NCBI GenBank assembly: GCA_023614405.1
Contig: CM042697.1
Coordinates: 303,956,323 to 304,020,322, forward strand
Direction of reading: 5' to 3'
Origin: Avena insularis
Taxonomy: Eukaryota > Streptophyta > Magnoliopsida > Poales > Poaceae
DNA: 64,000 bases
The translations under genes and the position numbers were made by a program. Below are positions 42,758-54,447 of the stretch, one piece after another; the first letter of the stretch is position 1, and the number at the start of each line of letters is the position of its first letter. The notes beneath the pieces were generated by a model that saw only the letters and a program-made list of their open reading frames with translations, ran no database searches and had not been told where the DNA came from.

Positions 42758-43300
42758 AGGGAGCGCTGGTCGCGCACCCTATGAATTCTTCGACTGCGAT
42801 CTTTCGGATCCGCATGCAAAAACTTTTCGGCCATTCTGCCCCAACAAAACGCTGAGTGAGCAACGATCTCCTGGGCCACCCAAAACACCTCCGCGGTGAC
42901 AAACATTCGGATGTTGTGTCTGCGACACAAAGATAAGACCTACAGATATCATCTGATGGCCTGGCAACGCACACGACTATGCTCTGCTAAGTATGAACCC
43001 GTGCCAACAGGCGCGATGAAAAATCCTGATGGACGCGTTGGGTACATCAATTAAATTCACTGGAATTCAACTCCTGTAAGTCCTCCACGGCCTGAGTCGA
43101 ATTACGCTAGCATATGTTCCAGTTTCGAGCTTAGGGACTCGAACCTGAGGAAGATCGTGTCGTTTCGTCCTAAGACAGTTAACTGACCCTGATCCGTCGG
43201 GTGAGTCAGGCACACGCATCAACACACACGAACTATTGAAATACATAGTTGCACCCGAAAGATTGAAGAGTCCTCAGCCGAACCTACGATTCAATTGATC
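42758..43300. other. Remainder of element 3' untranslated region
   Basis: No gene seen. Ends in the polypurine tract. Confidence 0.4.
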
Positions 43301-43310
43301 ACGGGGCTAC
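43301..43310 (+). other. Polypurine tract of the 13.1 kb element
   Basis: ACGGGGCTAC abuts the 3' LTR at 43311. Related modules occur at 42240, 42340, 42463, 42521, 42621 and 42743. Confidence 0.75.
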
Positions 43311-43812
43311 TGACATGGTTATACCCCGCGGGTGCATGACCTCAGCATACCTAGTCCAGTCCAAGGAAGACCCACGGCAAAAGTACGTCGGCCCATGAAG
43401 ACTTTCGGGTGGCCTAGGCCCGTGGTGCCTTCGGATCCTTGGAGAGCAAGACTAGAGTAGATAGGAAATTCAAAGGGGTAAAACCCTAGAACCTGTAACC
43501 GACTAGGTCTATGCCCGGGACCTGGCTAAGTCTATATAAAGGCTAGGAGGGCACGACCTAGATCTCTCGACTCATACTTTCGCATACACACCTCCACGCC
43601 AGATTGCATCTGCGCACCCCTGTAACCTTCGGTTCCGCCGTAATCAAGAGCAGACAAGCAGGAGTAGGGTTTTCCCTCCGGGGGCCTGAACCTGGGTAAA
43701 CCTCGTGTCCCCGTGTTGCTTGTTTGCTAACCGTGCCACGATCTCCAGCATCCCCATCTTCTCCAAAACCCAAGTCCATAACAATGGGCATTGATGAGAT
43801 CAAACCTCGTCA
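43311..43812 (+). repeat. 3' LTR of the 13.1 kb Gypsy element
   Basis: TGACATGG to CCTCGTCA, 502 bp. Confidence 0.95.
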
Positions 43813-43817
43813 AAAAC
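43813..43817. repeat. Target-site duplication AAAAC, right copy
   Basis: Matches 30690-30694. Confidence 0.92.
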
Positions 43818-44982
43818 GGAAGCGTACAAGGTACTCTAGATAGGTGATTTTTTTCTACCGCATACTTCCTATCCTTACACCCTTCTTTAAGCTTATTCTC
43901 TCTCTTGTCTGTCCTTTGAGTTTTGAGCATTTTTTTACATAGAGGTCCTTGGACAAAAAAGTTTAAAGTAATCGGATCCCTAAACAGACCAATGCCATGG
44001 TTCTGGTTCAGGTCAACGGACCAACACGAGCTTCTTCGCGTCGAGGAGGCGCGGCTAGAACGTGAGCTTCTCCGCCGAGGCCGGCACCGAGGAAGCGGAG
44101 GCTGGCGTCCAGAGGTGGAGTGAAAGAGAGGTTGATTTTGGGGAGAATGAGGTTGAGGGGCGGTGACCTCATGACGACCTAGGCGTCCGTGCCCCGCCTT
44201 CCCCTCTAGCTCTAGGGTGTTGCCTTCGGCCTCATGCAAGCCTTGTCGCTGGCGCCTCCAAGTCTGCGGTAGTGCGTGCAGAGAAAAACATTTCGGGTTT
44301 TTTATTTCTGACTCAACGGTGGCATTGGGTGTTATTTTTCCAAACTATCAGGGGCAAAAGTGTTAAAACCCAGCAGACGGAAAATTTGTGAAACAACGAA
44401 CGGTACCAATCTTTTTACCCGTGCCTTGCCACTCCTGAACAAATTTATACCATATACACATATGACCACTTGGTCTCTTGTTCTTTTGTAGCTTTAGGAC
44501 TTTCTTGTATATGAAAATAATACTTTTTTCGATGTAATTACATGCTCTATAATAAATTTTCTACATGTCGAAGACATCTGCTCTTGTCAAATTATGCTAG
44601 GTAAATAAAGTTCACTCTTTAAACAAAGATAGTTTGAAAAATCTAAACCAAAAAATGGTGTACCATCTACCGTGCAATTAATGTTTATTCCTTAGTTTTG
44701 TCCCCTCCACTTCTGGCTAAATAAAATCCATGTAAAAAAAGTATAAATATAAATTGTGGACATAATACGAAGACGACACGGCCCCATTGTCTCATGTTGT
44801 TTTCTTTTTCCACCATAGCCCTCTACTTCTTGTATCGTTGGACTTCATATGAAGAGAAAAAAAAGGTGATGTAGTGTAAGTACAATACAACCATGATAAC
44901 CAATTAACCATGCATACTTTTTTTCCATCAAATGAACAATCTTAACTGATATACTTTAGAAAATGCAAATAAGTCTACCGAT
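43818..44982. other. Unassigned island sequence
   Basis: A GC-rich block at 44030-44280 with no recognisable protein, then AT-rich sequence with many poly-A/T runs. No gene supported. Confidence 0.35.
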
Positions 44983-45540
44983 TTAGCACAGAGCTATTTC
45001 AGAAGAAGCACTGCACACAAATACAGAACTATATGAACGTTGTAGAAGAGCACTGAATACCAAAAATTCGGGCAGCAATCCACTGCAGAGGCATAGTTGT
45101 ATGGACTTGCATTGTTCAGGTGCACCGATCATAATAAAAACATCACATAAGCATCTTGCTTTGATTTCCATCTCCTCGTGGTTGCAGGTTTGATGTGCAG
45201 GGACCGTGAAGCTCCCTTTAATTTCTTCATATGCACCACGCCCAGACTGAAATTTGCAACAGCCTGAAACAGAGATGTGGCACGATGGGGAGCAGAGTCC
45301 ATGGATTAAGAGGGTGATACAACCGCCCTTTTCATCTGCCACGATGGGGAGCAGAGGCAGCTACAAAGGCAGGGACGTGGTTGCCGACGTTCTGGGCGGG
45401 CGCTCTGTCGGAGGCGCGGAACCCGAGCAACGACGGGATGCACTAACCTTGGATTGGATAGGGAAGTGGCATTCTCTGACGTGCTACTCGCACCGACCGC
45501 ATCTGGCCGATCCATGGCGATAGGGAGCAGGTCCATCCGA
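44983..45540 (-). pseudogene. Unrecognised ORF pair
   Basis: Two minus-strand open frames (45342-44983, 119 codons, cysteine-rich; 45536-45306). A GC-rich stretch lies upstream on the minus strand (45560-45910), as might be expected of a small gene's 5' end. No domain recognised. Confidence 0.15.
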
Positions 45541-46250
45541 CAATTCCATGGCGAAAGGGAGCAGGCACGGGATCCATGGCATCAGGTAGCCGGGGTACCG
45601 TAGAGGGGTTATCTTGGCAGCGCCGTTGTGGGGAGGCGGCAGCTGGGTCAGCGGTGCCGGAGCAGTTCGGCGGCAGGAGGCGCTGACGCGCGAGATCCCA
45701 GGGGTTTCGGGCAGAGGAGGACCAAGCGTGGCGGGGCTCGGAGGTCTGTGTGCGCAGAGGACCGGGGCAGCGCGCGCAGGATCGAGGAAGAGGATCGGGG
45801 GTAGCGCACGCAGGGTGGAGGAAGAGGATGGGAGGACGGCTGCCTCGCCAGAGAAAGAGGACTCTAGATCATCGCAGACACCGGACGGCCTGAGGGGTGG
45901 GCACCATGCCGTCTAACGGTCTAATTTTTGGTGAACGAAAACTCGTACTTGACCAACCTATCTCAGCTTAAATTAGTAGATAGAAGATTAATACGAACCT
46001 GAGGGTATTAAAAAAAGTTAATCTGATGTACTATGAATGTATTCTATGTACACTATGGGTTTTGAGCTGATTTATCTGATGTATTTATTCTTTAAGAGAA
46101 ACTCTAGTCTCGCAGATAAAATAACTGCTTGATATGTGTAGTCACTGGTAGATCTCCAAAGAACTTCCCTATCCCCAAATAAATTGAAGGATAGGACTAG
46201 CCTTGTGCTATTACAGCCAAACTGTGGCGAGAGGGAGATTCCCTCGACGG
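45541..46250. other. Unassigned island sequence
   Basis: GC-rich to 45910, then AT-rich. The 100-codon plus-strand frame at 45614-45916 is low-complexity and probably chance. Confidence 0.3.
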
Positions 46251-46255
46251 CTCAA
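46251..46255. repeat. Target-site duplication CTCAA, left copy
   Basis: Matches 63656-63660. Confidence 0.9.
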
Positions 46256-47296
46256 TGTCACACCTGCTACTACTTCAATATCTTCAGAGTAGCTGTTGTG
46301 TCAAATGTGGGCACTAGCGTGTGTGTGGCGTGAGTGGGTTGGCCGCTTGTGGCCCTTAACCAAGAAACGGTATGTGATAAATACCGGTTGGCCGGTCGAG
46401 GGTTTTCAGTTTGCGGTTAGAAGGCATGCTGATGAATGGTCTTCTTTGTTGAAAAAACAGGCTTAAATTGGTCTACCTTCCGTCAGTAAGTGGGAGGTTC
46501 CACGGTCAGGCTTTATCAAATTGAATATTGATGCTGCTTTCAACGAAGAGACGAGAAGTGGCGGGTGGGGGGTGGGGGGGGGGGGGGGTTATTGGTAGAG
46601 ATGAATCCGCTGACATCTGCGTTGGTCCTCTACAACATATGTCAGATGCTATGCATGCTGAAGCTACTGCCATATCCCATGCAATGCAGCTGGCCGAGCG
46701 AATGGAAATGGGGAGAGTTATATCAACACTGCTATACATACGATAAATACTGTCCGATTTTGGTACGACGAGTGCTTGAAACCTTTCATCACGCATGCTG
46801 CATGCAGCGCAACCGTGAGATCAGCTGTTGTACGAGAATCGTATTCCTATTTATCGTGTGCATAGCAGTTTGGGAGTTATATTTGAAACTGATTGTCTGA
46901 ATCTTAAGTATGCCATGACGACATCTGATTATTCTCTGTCTCCAATTGGGAACCTGTTTAGTGACATAAAATTTCGGTTACATATGTGCTTCATTGAGGC
47001 TAGAGTGGTTTTTGTTCCGAGAGCTTGTAATAGGCCAGCGCATGTTCTTGCGGCCAAGGGTATAGGCGAAGTCCAGGAGAACCATGTTGTCTGGACGTCG
47101 GACTTTCCTACTGATGTAACCCGTCTGGTGACCGGCGACCGTGCCGTGTCTTAATGGAATACGAGTGTTCTAGAATTTGGTCGTGTCTCTCACCTTCTAT
47201 CTGTTTGGCCCCTCTCCTTCTTGCTTGTCCTCACCCCAAACTCCAATTCCTTAATCTGTTGTGTGATCTAGATATCATCAAGAATCGGGCATCACA
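46256..47296 (+). repeat. 5' LTR of the old chromovirus, with insertion
   Basis: 46256-46388 and about 47160-47296 align with the 3' LTR at 63366-63655; the middle does not. Confidence 0.88.
46389..47160 (+). pseudogene. RNase H-like (RVT_3) fragment inserted in the LTR
   Basis: Open pieces: GFIKLNIDAAFNEETRSGGW (46507 on), SDAMHAEATAISHAMQLAER (46640 on), then VIFETDCLNLKYAMTTSDYS (46877 on), FIEARVVFVPRACNRPAHVL (46990 on), stop TAA near 47152. This is the type-I RNase H fold found at the C-terminus of plant L1-type LINEs and in related cellular proteins. A run of 15 G at 46574-46588 and about 100 bp of extra sequence near 46735-46860 break the frame. No poly-A tail or clear target-site duplication seen, so the mechanism of arrival is open. 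Confidence 0.7.
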
Positions 47297-47299
47297 GAT

Positions 47300-47312
47300 T
47301 GGTATGCAGAGG
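47300..47312 (+). other. Degenerate primer-binding site
   Basis: TGGTATGCAGAGG, close to the Met-tRNA site TGGTATCAGAGC with one extra base, four bases after the LTR. Confidence 0.6.
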
Positions 47313-47435
47313 CAGAAAAAAACCACCAAAATTTTCCCTGTCGCTGTCCGCTCCAATCCTCTTGGCATCGATTCGTAATTTCCGGTGAAAGGTGCAAATT
47401 CACTTTGGTGAGATCACGCAGAATCCCTAGCTTGG

Positions 47436-47750
47436 TTGGATCTCCTCGGAGCGAGCACGACGGCGTCGACGAAACCCACGGCGCAGACTCAGCACGTGCT
47501 GGCGGCGATGGAGGAGAGCACCACCGAGACAAAAAAGCTCTTGGAACTGATCCTAAAGAGGCTCGACGACCAGGCTGTGCTCGGAGATCAGCGACATGAG
47601 ATTCATTCGTCTTTCAACGCCCAGGTCTCCCAGGAACTGCAGAGCGTTCGAAAGCAGTTGGACCTCATGCAGGCTGACGTTGATGGGGCGTGCAAGGCTG
47701 CATCACCATCCCAGTCCCTACCGGCTTCTCAGTTTTGCAACCCACGCGGG
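47436..47750 (+). pseudogene. Chromovirus gag, 5' fragment
   Basis: Open frame with an internal ATG at 47508 (MEESTTETKKLLELILKRLD) and a coiled-coil-like SQELQSVRKQLDLMQADVDG region. Cut at 47750 by the nested element; continues at 59231. Confidence 0.7.
47746..47750. repeat. Target-site duplication GCGGG, left copy
   Basis: Matches 59226-59230. Confidence 0.92.
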
Positions 47751-50700
47751 TGTAACATACCACCCTTCTGTGTAATATAAATAAGGACATGTTTGAGAAT
47801 TGCATGCATGGATAACACTTGCACTTTGGTTTAATCAAGAAATAACCAACAAAACCCTAAACCCTAACTCCCCTCTCTATTTGAAACATTCATCTGGTTT
47901 TGAAAAATATTTGGAAAGAAACACAAAATGCATGGAGCCCAATCAGTACCAAGGGCCCCTTAGTGTTTTTAGTTATATTACAAAAGTTTCTGTAATTTGA
48001 AATTATTCAAAACAGATTTGAATTCAAAATACAAAAGGGAAATCAGAAAATAGAAATAGAAAAATATTTCTGGAAATAAAAACATCTATCTACTCTAACT
48101 GGGTCGAGCCCACCTCCCTCTCTCTCTTCTTCGCCAGCCAGCCCACCTGGGCCCAAGCTGCCCAGCCAGTCGCACTTCTTCGTGTCGTCTTCCTTTGACG
48201 AAGCAGCTCGGTGTCGCCGCTCACGCCCGGCATTGCGATGCTCGCCGGCGCCGTGATTCGTGCCGCCGCCCCCGAGCGTCTACAAGATCTGCTGGACGCC
48301 GACGACTAACCCTAAACCTCCACTTTCTCCTCTCCCTAGCTCTCCCGCTCCATGGCCGAACCCTAGTCCGGCCAGAGCTTCGCGTCGTCGCCGTTTGAAG
48401 CTCCCTGTGCCCCGTCGAACCCGCCTTGAGCTCCGCCTCGTCGCCCTGGTGCTTCTCCCCGAAGGAATCGGACGCGGGCGCTTGGAATCGTCGCCCTCGA
48501 CCTCACCTCTCCGAGCTCCGGCCGCCGCGTTCTTCTTCGATTCCGGCATCTCCCGTGCTCACCTCGCCTCGCCACCACCTCCATCGTGCTCAGGGTGAGC
48601 CTCTCGTTCTCGCAGACCACTCCGTTTCCTCTCTCTCTCTCTCTCGCCCTCTAGCCCCCTCCCGTCGACCACCTGCAGTCGCCGCCAGCCGTCGCTCCGC
48701 CACTCCCGGCCCCACCCCCACGCCTTGTGCCACTTTCTGGCTCATCGTGATGCGCTGAGTCCAGTGCACGCAGCCCCGCATCCTCGCGCGCGCTCGATCG
48801 ACAGATCGAGCATCGATCTGAGGATCAAGCCTCATGCTGATGTCATTTCTGCTTTTCTTTTTCTGTAATTATTTATGAAATGGAAAATGTATGACAGGTG
48901 GGCCATACCTGTCAGGATTTTATTATGTTCTATAAATATTTTCTGAAATGATTAAAAGTCTGCCATGTGGGCCCAAGTTTGGAAATTATTTCAAATATTC
49001 CAAAAATGATTTAAAATGAATTAAAATTTGGGAAATTCATAACTAATTCATTTTAAATCATAAAAATACAAATAATATATCGAAATGATCAGAAAAATGA
49101 AACCTATCTAACTAAGCTATAATCATACATTGTTAATCAACTTTAATAGCAAGTTTAATTAGAAGAACCAATTGAACCCCATAGGTGATTCCGATGATCC
49201 CCCTATTTTAGGGTTTGCACATCTCGGACCCCCTTTAAAGTGACCAAGAATGCTTTAGGGTTCAATTCAACACTATTCAACTTGTCATATCATCCATATT
49301 GTATGAGCATTGCACATGCCATGTGTTGAGTGTTGCTTTCTCTTTTCCGGTGATTGGTTCTCGCGAATAGGAACTGAACCCGAAGCTGAAGTCAACGCCA
49401 CCGAAGAGCAGTAGTCCAACAACGGACAAGGCAAGCAAAACCCCACTCATACCTATGAATCCTATGTTTACAAAGTATTTAATTCTCGAAATATGCATTC
49501 GGTTCAACATTCTTCTATCAGTAGATAGAGTAACCCTATCTGATGCATGTTCTCCTTTGCGAACTATATTACCTGATCCACTGCTCCTAGCATAACTAGG
49601 GTTTGGCTTATGAGCGTCGCTAGTGCCACAAGTTCAGTCAAGCTTAGCCATGCTTAGTGATCCGATGCCAATTATTCAGGTGATGCACCAGAGATGCGAA
49701 TGAATCCTGTATGGTAGGATGTGGTGAAGTGATCAGAGATAGATGATAAACATGCTAAGGCTTGTATGGGAGGCCACGTGGGTTGTGGTTTTTGCAGTCC
49801 CATACTTGCCACCCTTAGGACCTGATGTTCTCGCCTCTTGAACCAAGACGAGCGTACAACCACACGGGGCACAGAAACCCCTCGACTCACTAACTTGCCT
49901 AGTAGATTCCATGAGTCACATAGTTCGGGCTTTCCATTCGACATACGCATATTGGTTGTTCTTGAATGGAGGTGAACGAGGTGCATTCATATAGGTAGGT
50001 AAGTGTGGCAGGGAATGGGAGATGCCCGCCATCCATAATCTCAAACCCTGTTCACATCGCTAGGGACCGACTTCAGGACTCGACCCGTTACGGAGGCATC
50101 TCCTTAGTGCGTGACTCATGGTCTCGACGAAAGCAAGGTAAAAGTCGTGGTCAACCACTCTCTGCCGGCCTTCCAAGGAAGAGGGCTAAAAATTAGGCAT
50201 TAAGAATCGGTTGGTACGTGTGGGTAAAGTTGTGCATCCCTGCAGGGTTATTAATCTTTTCGAAAAGCCGTGTCCACGATTATGGACGACTTGGGAACGG
50301 ATTCTGTGATCATAGAGAACTATAACCGAATGATAAAACTTGCCAACTAAAGTGAGATCCGGAATACTTCCTCGGGGTTGTTGAGGGGGTAGTCCGGGAA
50401 GAAAAGTTCAGTTGATGATGATACTTGGTGGATATCAAAGATGATTTTAAGAGCTAGAGTTGAAGTCTTCTTATCCCCATTTGAAAATGATCTGACTAGA
50501 CGAGTTTATTCTCCCTCTTGTTTTGAAAACAAAAGATGGCTTTATGCAAAAATAATTCCACTAGCCATAAGTCTTGTGGAGTACACCCTGTACTCAGCCT
50601 TGCGTCGTTGATGTTCTTCTACAGATGATGCTACTCCAACTGAAGGTGGTTTCTACGTCGAAGTCGACGAGTAGTCGGGGTCCCGGGCAGCAGCCTAGGA

Positions 50701-50980
50701 TCTATGGAAGGGTCGCTACTTCTGTTATGGCCTCTTAGGCCCTTTGCTAAGTTTGTTGTTTAGAACAACTTGTTTGCTTCCGTTGTTTGATGTAATGATG
50801 GGTCTGTGACCCCTGGCTTGTATGACTGGTTTGTAACTCTCTTAAGAGTTTACCTTGTTAATGTATGGTTTGTATGTTCTATAATGTTACCGATCTCTCC
50901 CTGCGTGTTTCGGAATTTAGGTTAGGCTTATATCAGATGAAGATCTGATATTCGTCTAGCCCTGATCCCGGGTCGTGACA
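47751..50980 (+). repeat. 5' LTR of the Tekay-like element
   Basis: Starts TGTAACATACC, ends GGTCGTGACA. Contains a (CT)n run at 48638-48650, longer than its counterpart in the 3' LTR. Short open frames inside are not credible genes. Divergence from the 3' LTR is concentrated at 48110-48260 and 48660-48810. Confidence 0.95.
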
Positions 50981-50985
50981 GATTT

Positions 50986-50997
50986 TGGTATCAGAGC
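50986..50997 (+). other. Primer-binding site of the Tekay-like element
   Basis: TGGTATCAGAGC, initiator-Met tRNA type, five bases after the LTR. Confidence 0.95.
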
Positions 50998-51559
50998 AGG
51001 ACTGCCTATAGGAAACCCTTCTAGCTGGTCGATGTTGAGTCTAGAGTTTGAGAAAACTATTTGAAAGTTAAAAACTATTTGCAAAACTCTAAATAGGACT
51101 CTTTTTACTCCTTATCCAAGGTTGTTCTATTGCTGAGTTATCTTACCTCGTTTGATTTGCAAGGTTTTCACTTCTCGTCTATCATTTCAAACTCTTAGGA
51201 TATACGGGTTTGGGTTGTTTTTACCTAGTACTCCGTACTTGGTTGCAAGGCTCAGAGTTTCCAAGATATATCTGTGCAACTGAAGCATTGTTTTTCAACT
51301 TTGCTAAGGATGCCTTCAATTCCACTCTCAACTCTTTTGTGACTTGTTGGTATCATATCATGCTCTTCCATTGTTATGGTTTGTATCTAAGTTGGTAGTG
51401 TATACATTTTGTATGCTTGTTCTACTGCCATACTTAATGCATTGATATAATTTTCATCCGCATGTTCACCTCTACCATGATCTTTTGATATGGTTTTGCC
51501 ATCCTTTGTTGTACCCTTTTTGGTGAACCCATTCTCATGGTTTATGTTTTCTCCTCAGG
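50998..51559 (+). other. Untranslated leader
   Basis: No coding signal. A TTTTCTCCTCAG stretch precedes the gag ATG at 51560. Confidence 0.6.
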
Positions 51560-52620
51560 ATGCCGGCTGGTACTCATGGTTCTGTTGGCCGTCGAGGAAA
51601 CAACAATGTTGATCAGGATCTTCCGTCACCTCCCACAATGGCTGAGGTTCTCAACAACATTGAGACCAACCGTCTGAGGAATGAACGCCTTCTGGAGCGT
51701 GTGGCGCAGAACACTGAACGTCGTCCTGACGACTGTGTCACACTTGGATATTTTATCCGCTCTTTTCCTCCAATCTTCACCCACTCCAAGGAACCCCTTG
51801 AAGCTGATGATTGGCTCCAAACCATAGAGCGCAAGTTCAGTGCTCTTTGTGTCCGTCCCGCTGACCGTGTTAACTTCTCCACCTATCAACTGAAAGGTGA
51901 GGCTGGTGTTTGGTGGGAAGGTTTTCAGAATCTGCAAGATCAGGGACATGTTGTTACCTAGGAGGAGTTTGTTGCAGCATTCCATGCCTCTTATATCCCT
52001 AAGCCCATCATGGATCTCAAAAGGAGGGAGTTTCTGGATCTGACTCAGGGGCGCAAGGATATTGAAACCTATGGGCGTGAGTTCACTCGCCTGGCTCGTT
52101 ATGCAACTAGGGATGTGACCAATGATGAAGATAAGCAAGAGATGTCCCGTAAGGGACTTAACCCTGCACTTCGCTATGAGTTGCTGCCTTTCAAATTCCA
52201 GTCTTTCCAGGACTTGCACAATCGGGCTCTTACTTTGGAGAATGGAAGGAAGGATATGGAAGTCTCTCAGAAGCGTGAAGAAGGAAATTCTCGTGCTTCT
52301 TCCTCTGGTAACAAGAAGCGTTGTGTCTTTGTTCCATACAGTGTTGTGCCTCGTGCTCCTTACGCACCCAAGTCCTCTGGCAATAATTCTCGTCAGCCAC
52401 AGTCAAATACTGGTGGAGCAAACTATCATCCTCCTGCTGGTTCTCACACTGGAGTTACCTGTTACTCCTGTGGTCAGCCTGGTCACTACTCAAGGGAGTG
52501 TTCCCAAAGGGCTGCTGGACGCAATGATCAACAGGCAAAGAAGAATGATAAGGCTCAAGGTGCTGGACGTGGTCGTCTGACCCATGTCACTGTTGAGGAA
52601 GCTCAGGAAGATCCACGCGT
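51560..52620 (+). pseudogene. Gag of the Tekay-like element
   Basis: MPAGTHGSVGRRGNNN start, capsid core (KEPLEADDWLQTIERKFSAL, TYQLKGEAGVWWEGFQNL), then TAG at 51959-51961 and continuation in the same frame (ASYIPKPIMDLKRREFLDLT). CCHC zinc knuckle CYSCGQPGHYSREC at 52460-52501. The single stop is the only break in gag. Confidence 0.9.
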
Positions 52621-52900
52621 CATTCTAGGTATGCTCCGTGTCAATTCAATTCTTGCAATAGTTTTGTTTGATTCTGGAGCATCGCATACATTCATATCAC
52701 AAGAGTTTGCACGGGAGCATGGTATACCTTTTGAAGCAATGTCTTCCCCTATAGAGATTAGTACTCCTGGGTCTCGTTGGCAGACCATCTGGGTTACTCA
52801 TGGGTTGAGATAGATATAGCATATCAGAAGTTTCCCACTTCCCTCATTGCACTCAAGTCAACTAACATAGATGTCATTTTGGGCATGGACTGGTTAACCA
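52621..52900 (+). pseudogene. Aspartic protease of the Tekay-like element
   Basis: Asp-Ser-Gly at 52670-52678 (IVLFDSGASHTFI). A frameshift between about 52777 and 52813 separates the active site from the [19 protein letters not shown] block, where the flap region continues in the pol frame. Confidence 0.85.
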
Positions 52901-54447
52901 AGTATCAAGCCGTCATTGACTATGCACTTAGAACAGTTTCTGTGACCTCTCCTGCTGACATAACTGTCAAGTATTGGACTGATGGTTCAAAATCTCCATC
53001 AGCAGTTCTTAAACCTTTTTCGGAGTTGTATGCCATGGATGTGCTACCTGCTCTTGAGGTCCAAGATGTCCATGTAGTCTGTGATTTCCCGGATGTCTTC
53101 CCTGAAGAGTTGCCTGGCATGCCACCTGATCGAAGTGTGGAGTTTGTCATAGAGCTAGTTCCTGTAACCGCTCCTATCTCCAAAAGACCTTATCGCATGC
53201 CTCCGCATGAGTTGGTTGAGTTGAAGAAGCAACTTGAAGAGTTAGAGGGTCTAGGATACATCCAACCTAGCACATCCTCTTGGGGTTGCCCTACCATCTT
53301 TGTCAAGAAGCGGGATACAAATATTCCAAGATTGGTGGTTGATTACCGTCCACTAAACGCGGTGACAATCAAGAATAAGTACCCACTTCTCTGGATAAAT
53401 GAGCTCTTTGATCAATTAAGTGGTGCCACTGTCTTCTCCAAAATGGACTTAAGATCAGGGTATCATCAAATCAAGATCAAAAAGGAGGATATCCCAAAGA
53501 CAGCATTCACAACTCATTATGGCCTTTACGAGTATACAATGATGTCCTTCGGGTTGACCAATGCCCCTGCCACATTTATGAGGCTCATGAACTCCGTCTT
53601 CATGGAATATCTCGACAAGTTCGTCGTGATATACATTGATGACATTCTAATCTACTCCAAGACCGAAGAAGAGCATGCCGAACATTTACGTTTGGTGTTG
53701 ACTAAACTTCGTGAACATAGCCTCTACGCCAAGTTTTCCAAATGTGAGTTCTGGTTACAAGAGCTCATCTTCCTTGGTCATGTTGTGTCTGCAAGTGGTG
53801 TCGTTGTCATACCGGATAAGGTACATACCATTCTGGAATGGAAGTCACCTACTTCAGTCAAGGAAGTCCGAAGTTTTCTTGGAATGGCTAGATATTACCG
53901 CCGATTCATCGAGAACTTCTCCAAGATAGCCAAGCCTATGACTGATCTTCTTAAGAAATATAAGAAGTTTGAATGGTCAGAAAAGGCAGAAGAAAGCTTC
54001 CAAGCTTTGAAAACTAAGCTAACCACCGCTCCTGTGCTTGTCCTCCCGGATACAAGCAAGGACTTCGTCATATATTGTGATGCTTCTCTTCAAGGGCTAG
54101 GCTGTGTGTTGATGCAAGATGGTCATGTAGTGGCATATGCTTCTCGGCAGTTGAAGCCACATGAGAACAATTATCCAACCCATGACCTCGAGCTCGCTGC
54201 TGTTGTTCATGCTCTTAAGCAATGGCGACATTACCTCATCGGTAACCATTGCGAACTTTACTCGGATCATCAAAGTCTGAAGTATCTCTTCACCCAGCCA
54301 GATCTGAATCTCAAGCAAAGACGATGGTTGGAACTCATCAAAGATTATGATTTGAGTCTCAACTATCAACCCGGCAAAGCCATTGTCGTAGCTGATGCGC
54401 TAAGTCAGAAGTCTTATTGCAACAATCTGATGATTTCACAAGCCTAA
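52777..54447 (+). CDS. Reverse transcriptase and RNase H of the Tekay-like element
   Basis: 556 codons in one frame. Protease tail, then RT ([60 protein letters not shown] at 53632-53643, [19 protein letters not shown]) and RNase H ([60 protein letters not shown]). Longest intact enzyme ORF in the window. Ends by frameshift near 54415 (ALSQKSYC). Confidence 0.93.
   Translation: MADHLGYSWVEIDIAYQKFPTSLIALKSTNIDVILGMDWLTKYQAVIDYALRTVSVTSPADITVKYWTDGSKSPSAVLKPFSELYAMDVLPALEVQDVHVVCDFPDVFPEELPGMPPDRSVEFVIELVPVTAPISKRPYRMPPHELVELKKQLEELEGLGYIQPSTSSWGCPTIFVKKRDTNIPRLVVDYRPLNAVTIKNKYPLLWINELFDQLSGATVFSKMDLRSGYHQIKIKKEDIPKTAFTTHYGLYEYTMMSFGLTNAPATFMRLMNSVFMEYLDKFVVIYIDDILIYSKTEEEHAEHLRLVLTKLREHSLYAKFSKCEFWLQELIFLGHVVSASGVVVIPDKVHTILEWKSPTSVKEVRSFLGMARYYRRFIENFSKIAKPMTDLLKKYKKFEWSEKAEESFQALKTKLTTAPVLVLPDTSKDFVIYCDASLQGLGCVLMQDGHVVAYASRQLKPHENNYPTHDLELAAVVHALKQWRHYLIGNHCELYSDHQSLKYLFTQPDLNLKQRRWLELIKDYDLSLNYQPGKAIVVADALSQKSYCNNLMISQA

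Larger units (their letters stand above)
30695..43812 (+). mobile_element. Complete Tat-clade Ty3/Gypsy retrotransposon
   Basis: 13,118 bp bounded by two 502-bp LTRs and the target-site duplication AAAAC. Forward: gag, PR, RT, RNase H, extra RNase H-like domain, integrase. Reverse, between integrase and 3' LTR: two antisense spliced genes. LTRs differ by 14 substitutions and no indels in my hand alignment (2.8%). Gag and most of pol lie in one frame broken by TAG stops, with frameshifts near 36000 and 36770. Confidence 0.95.

Noticed and set aside
43727..44239. 170-codon minus-strand ORF at the right border of the 13.1 kb element
   Set aside because: It crosses the LTR boundary and target-site duplication, so it is a chance fusion of two unrelated sequences.
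43840..45990. Possible DNA transposon with ends near TAGATAGGTG and CAACCTATCTC
   Set aside because: The inverted similarity is about ten bases with mismatches and no flanking target-site duplication was found.
47854..47870. CCCTAAACCCTAA resembling the plant telomere repeat
   Set aside because: Two units only, and the same sequence occurs in both LTRs of the Tekay-like element, so it is just LTR sequence.
48195..48835. Arginine- and serine-rich ORFs in the Tekay-like LTR
   Set aside because: GC-rich LTR sequence; frames are not kept between the two LTRs.
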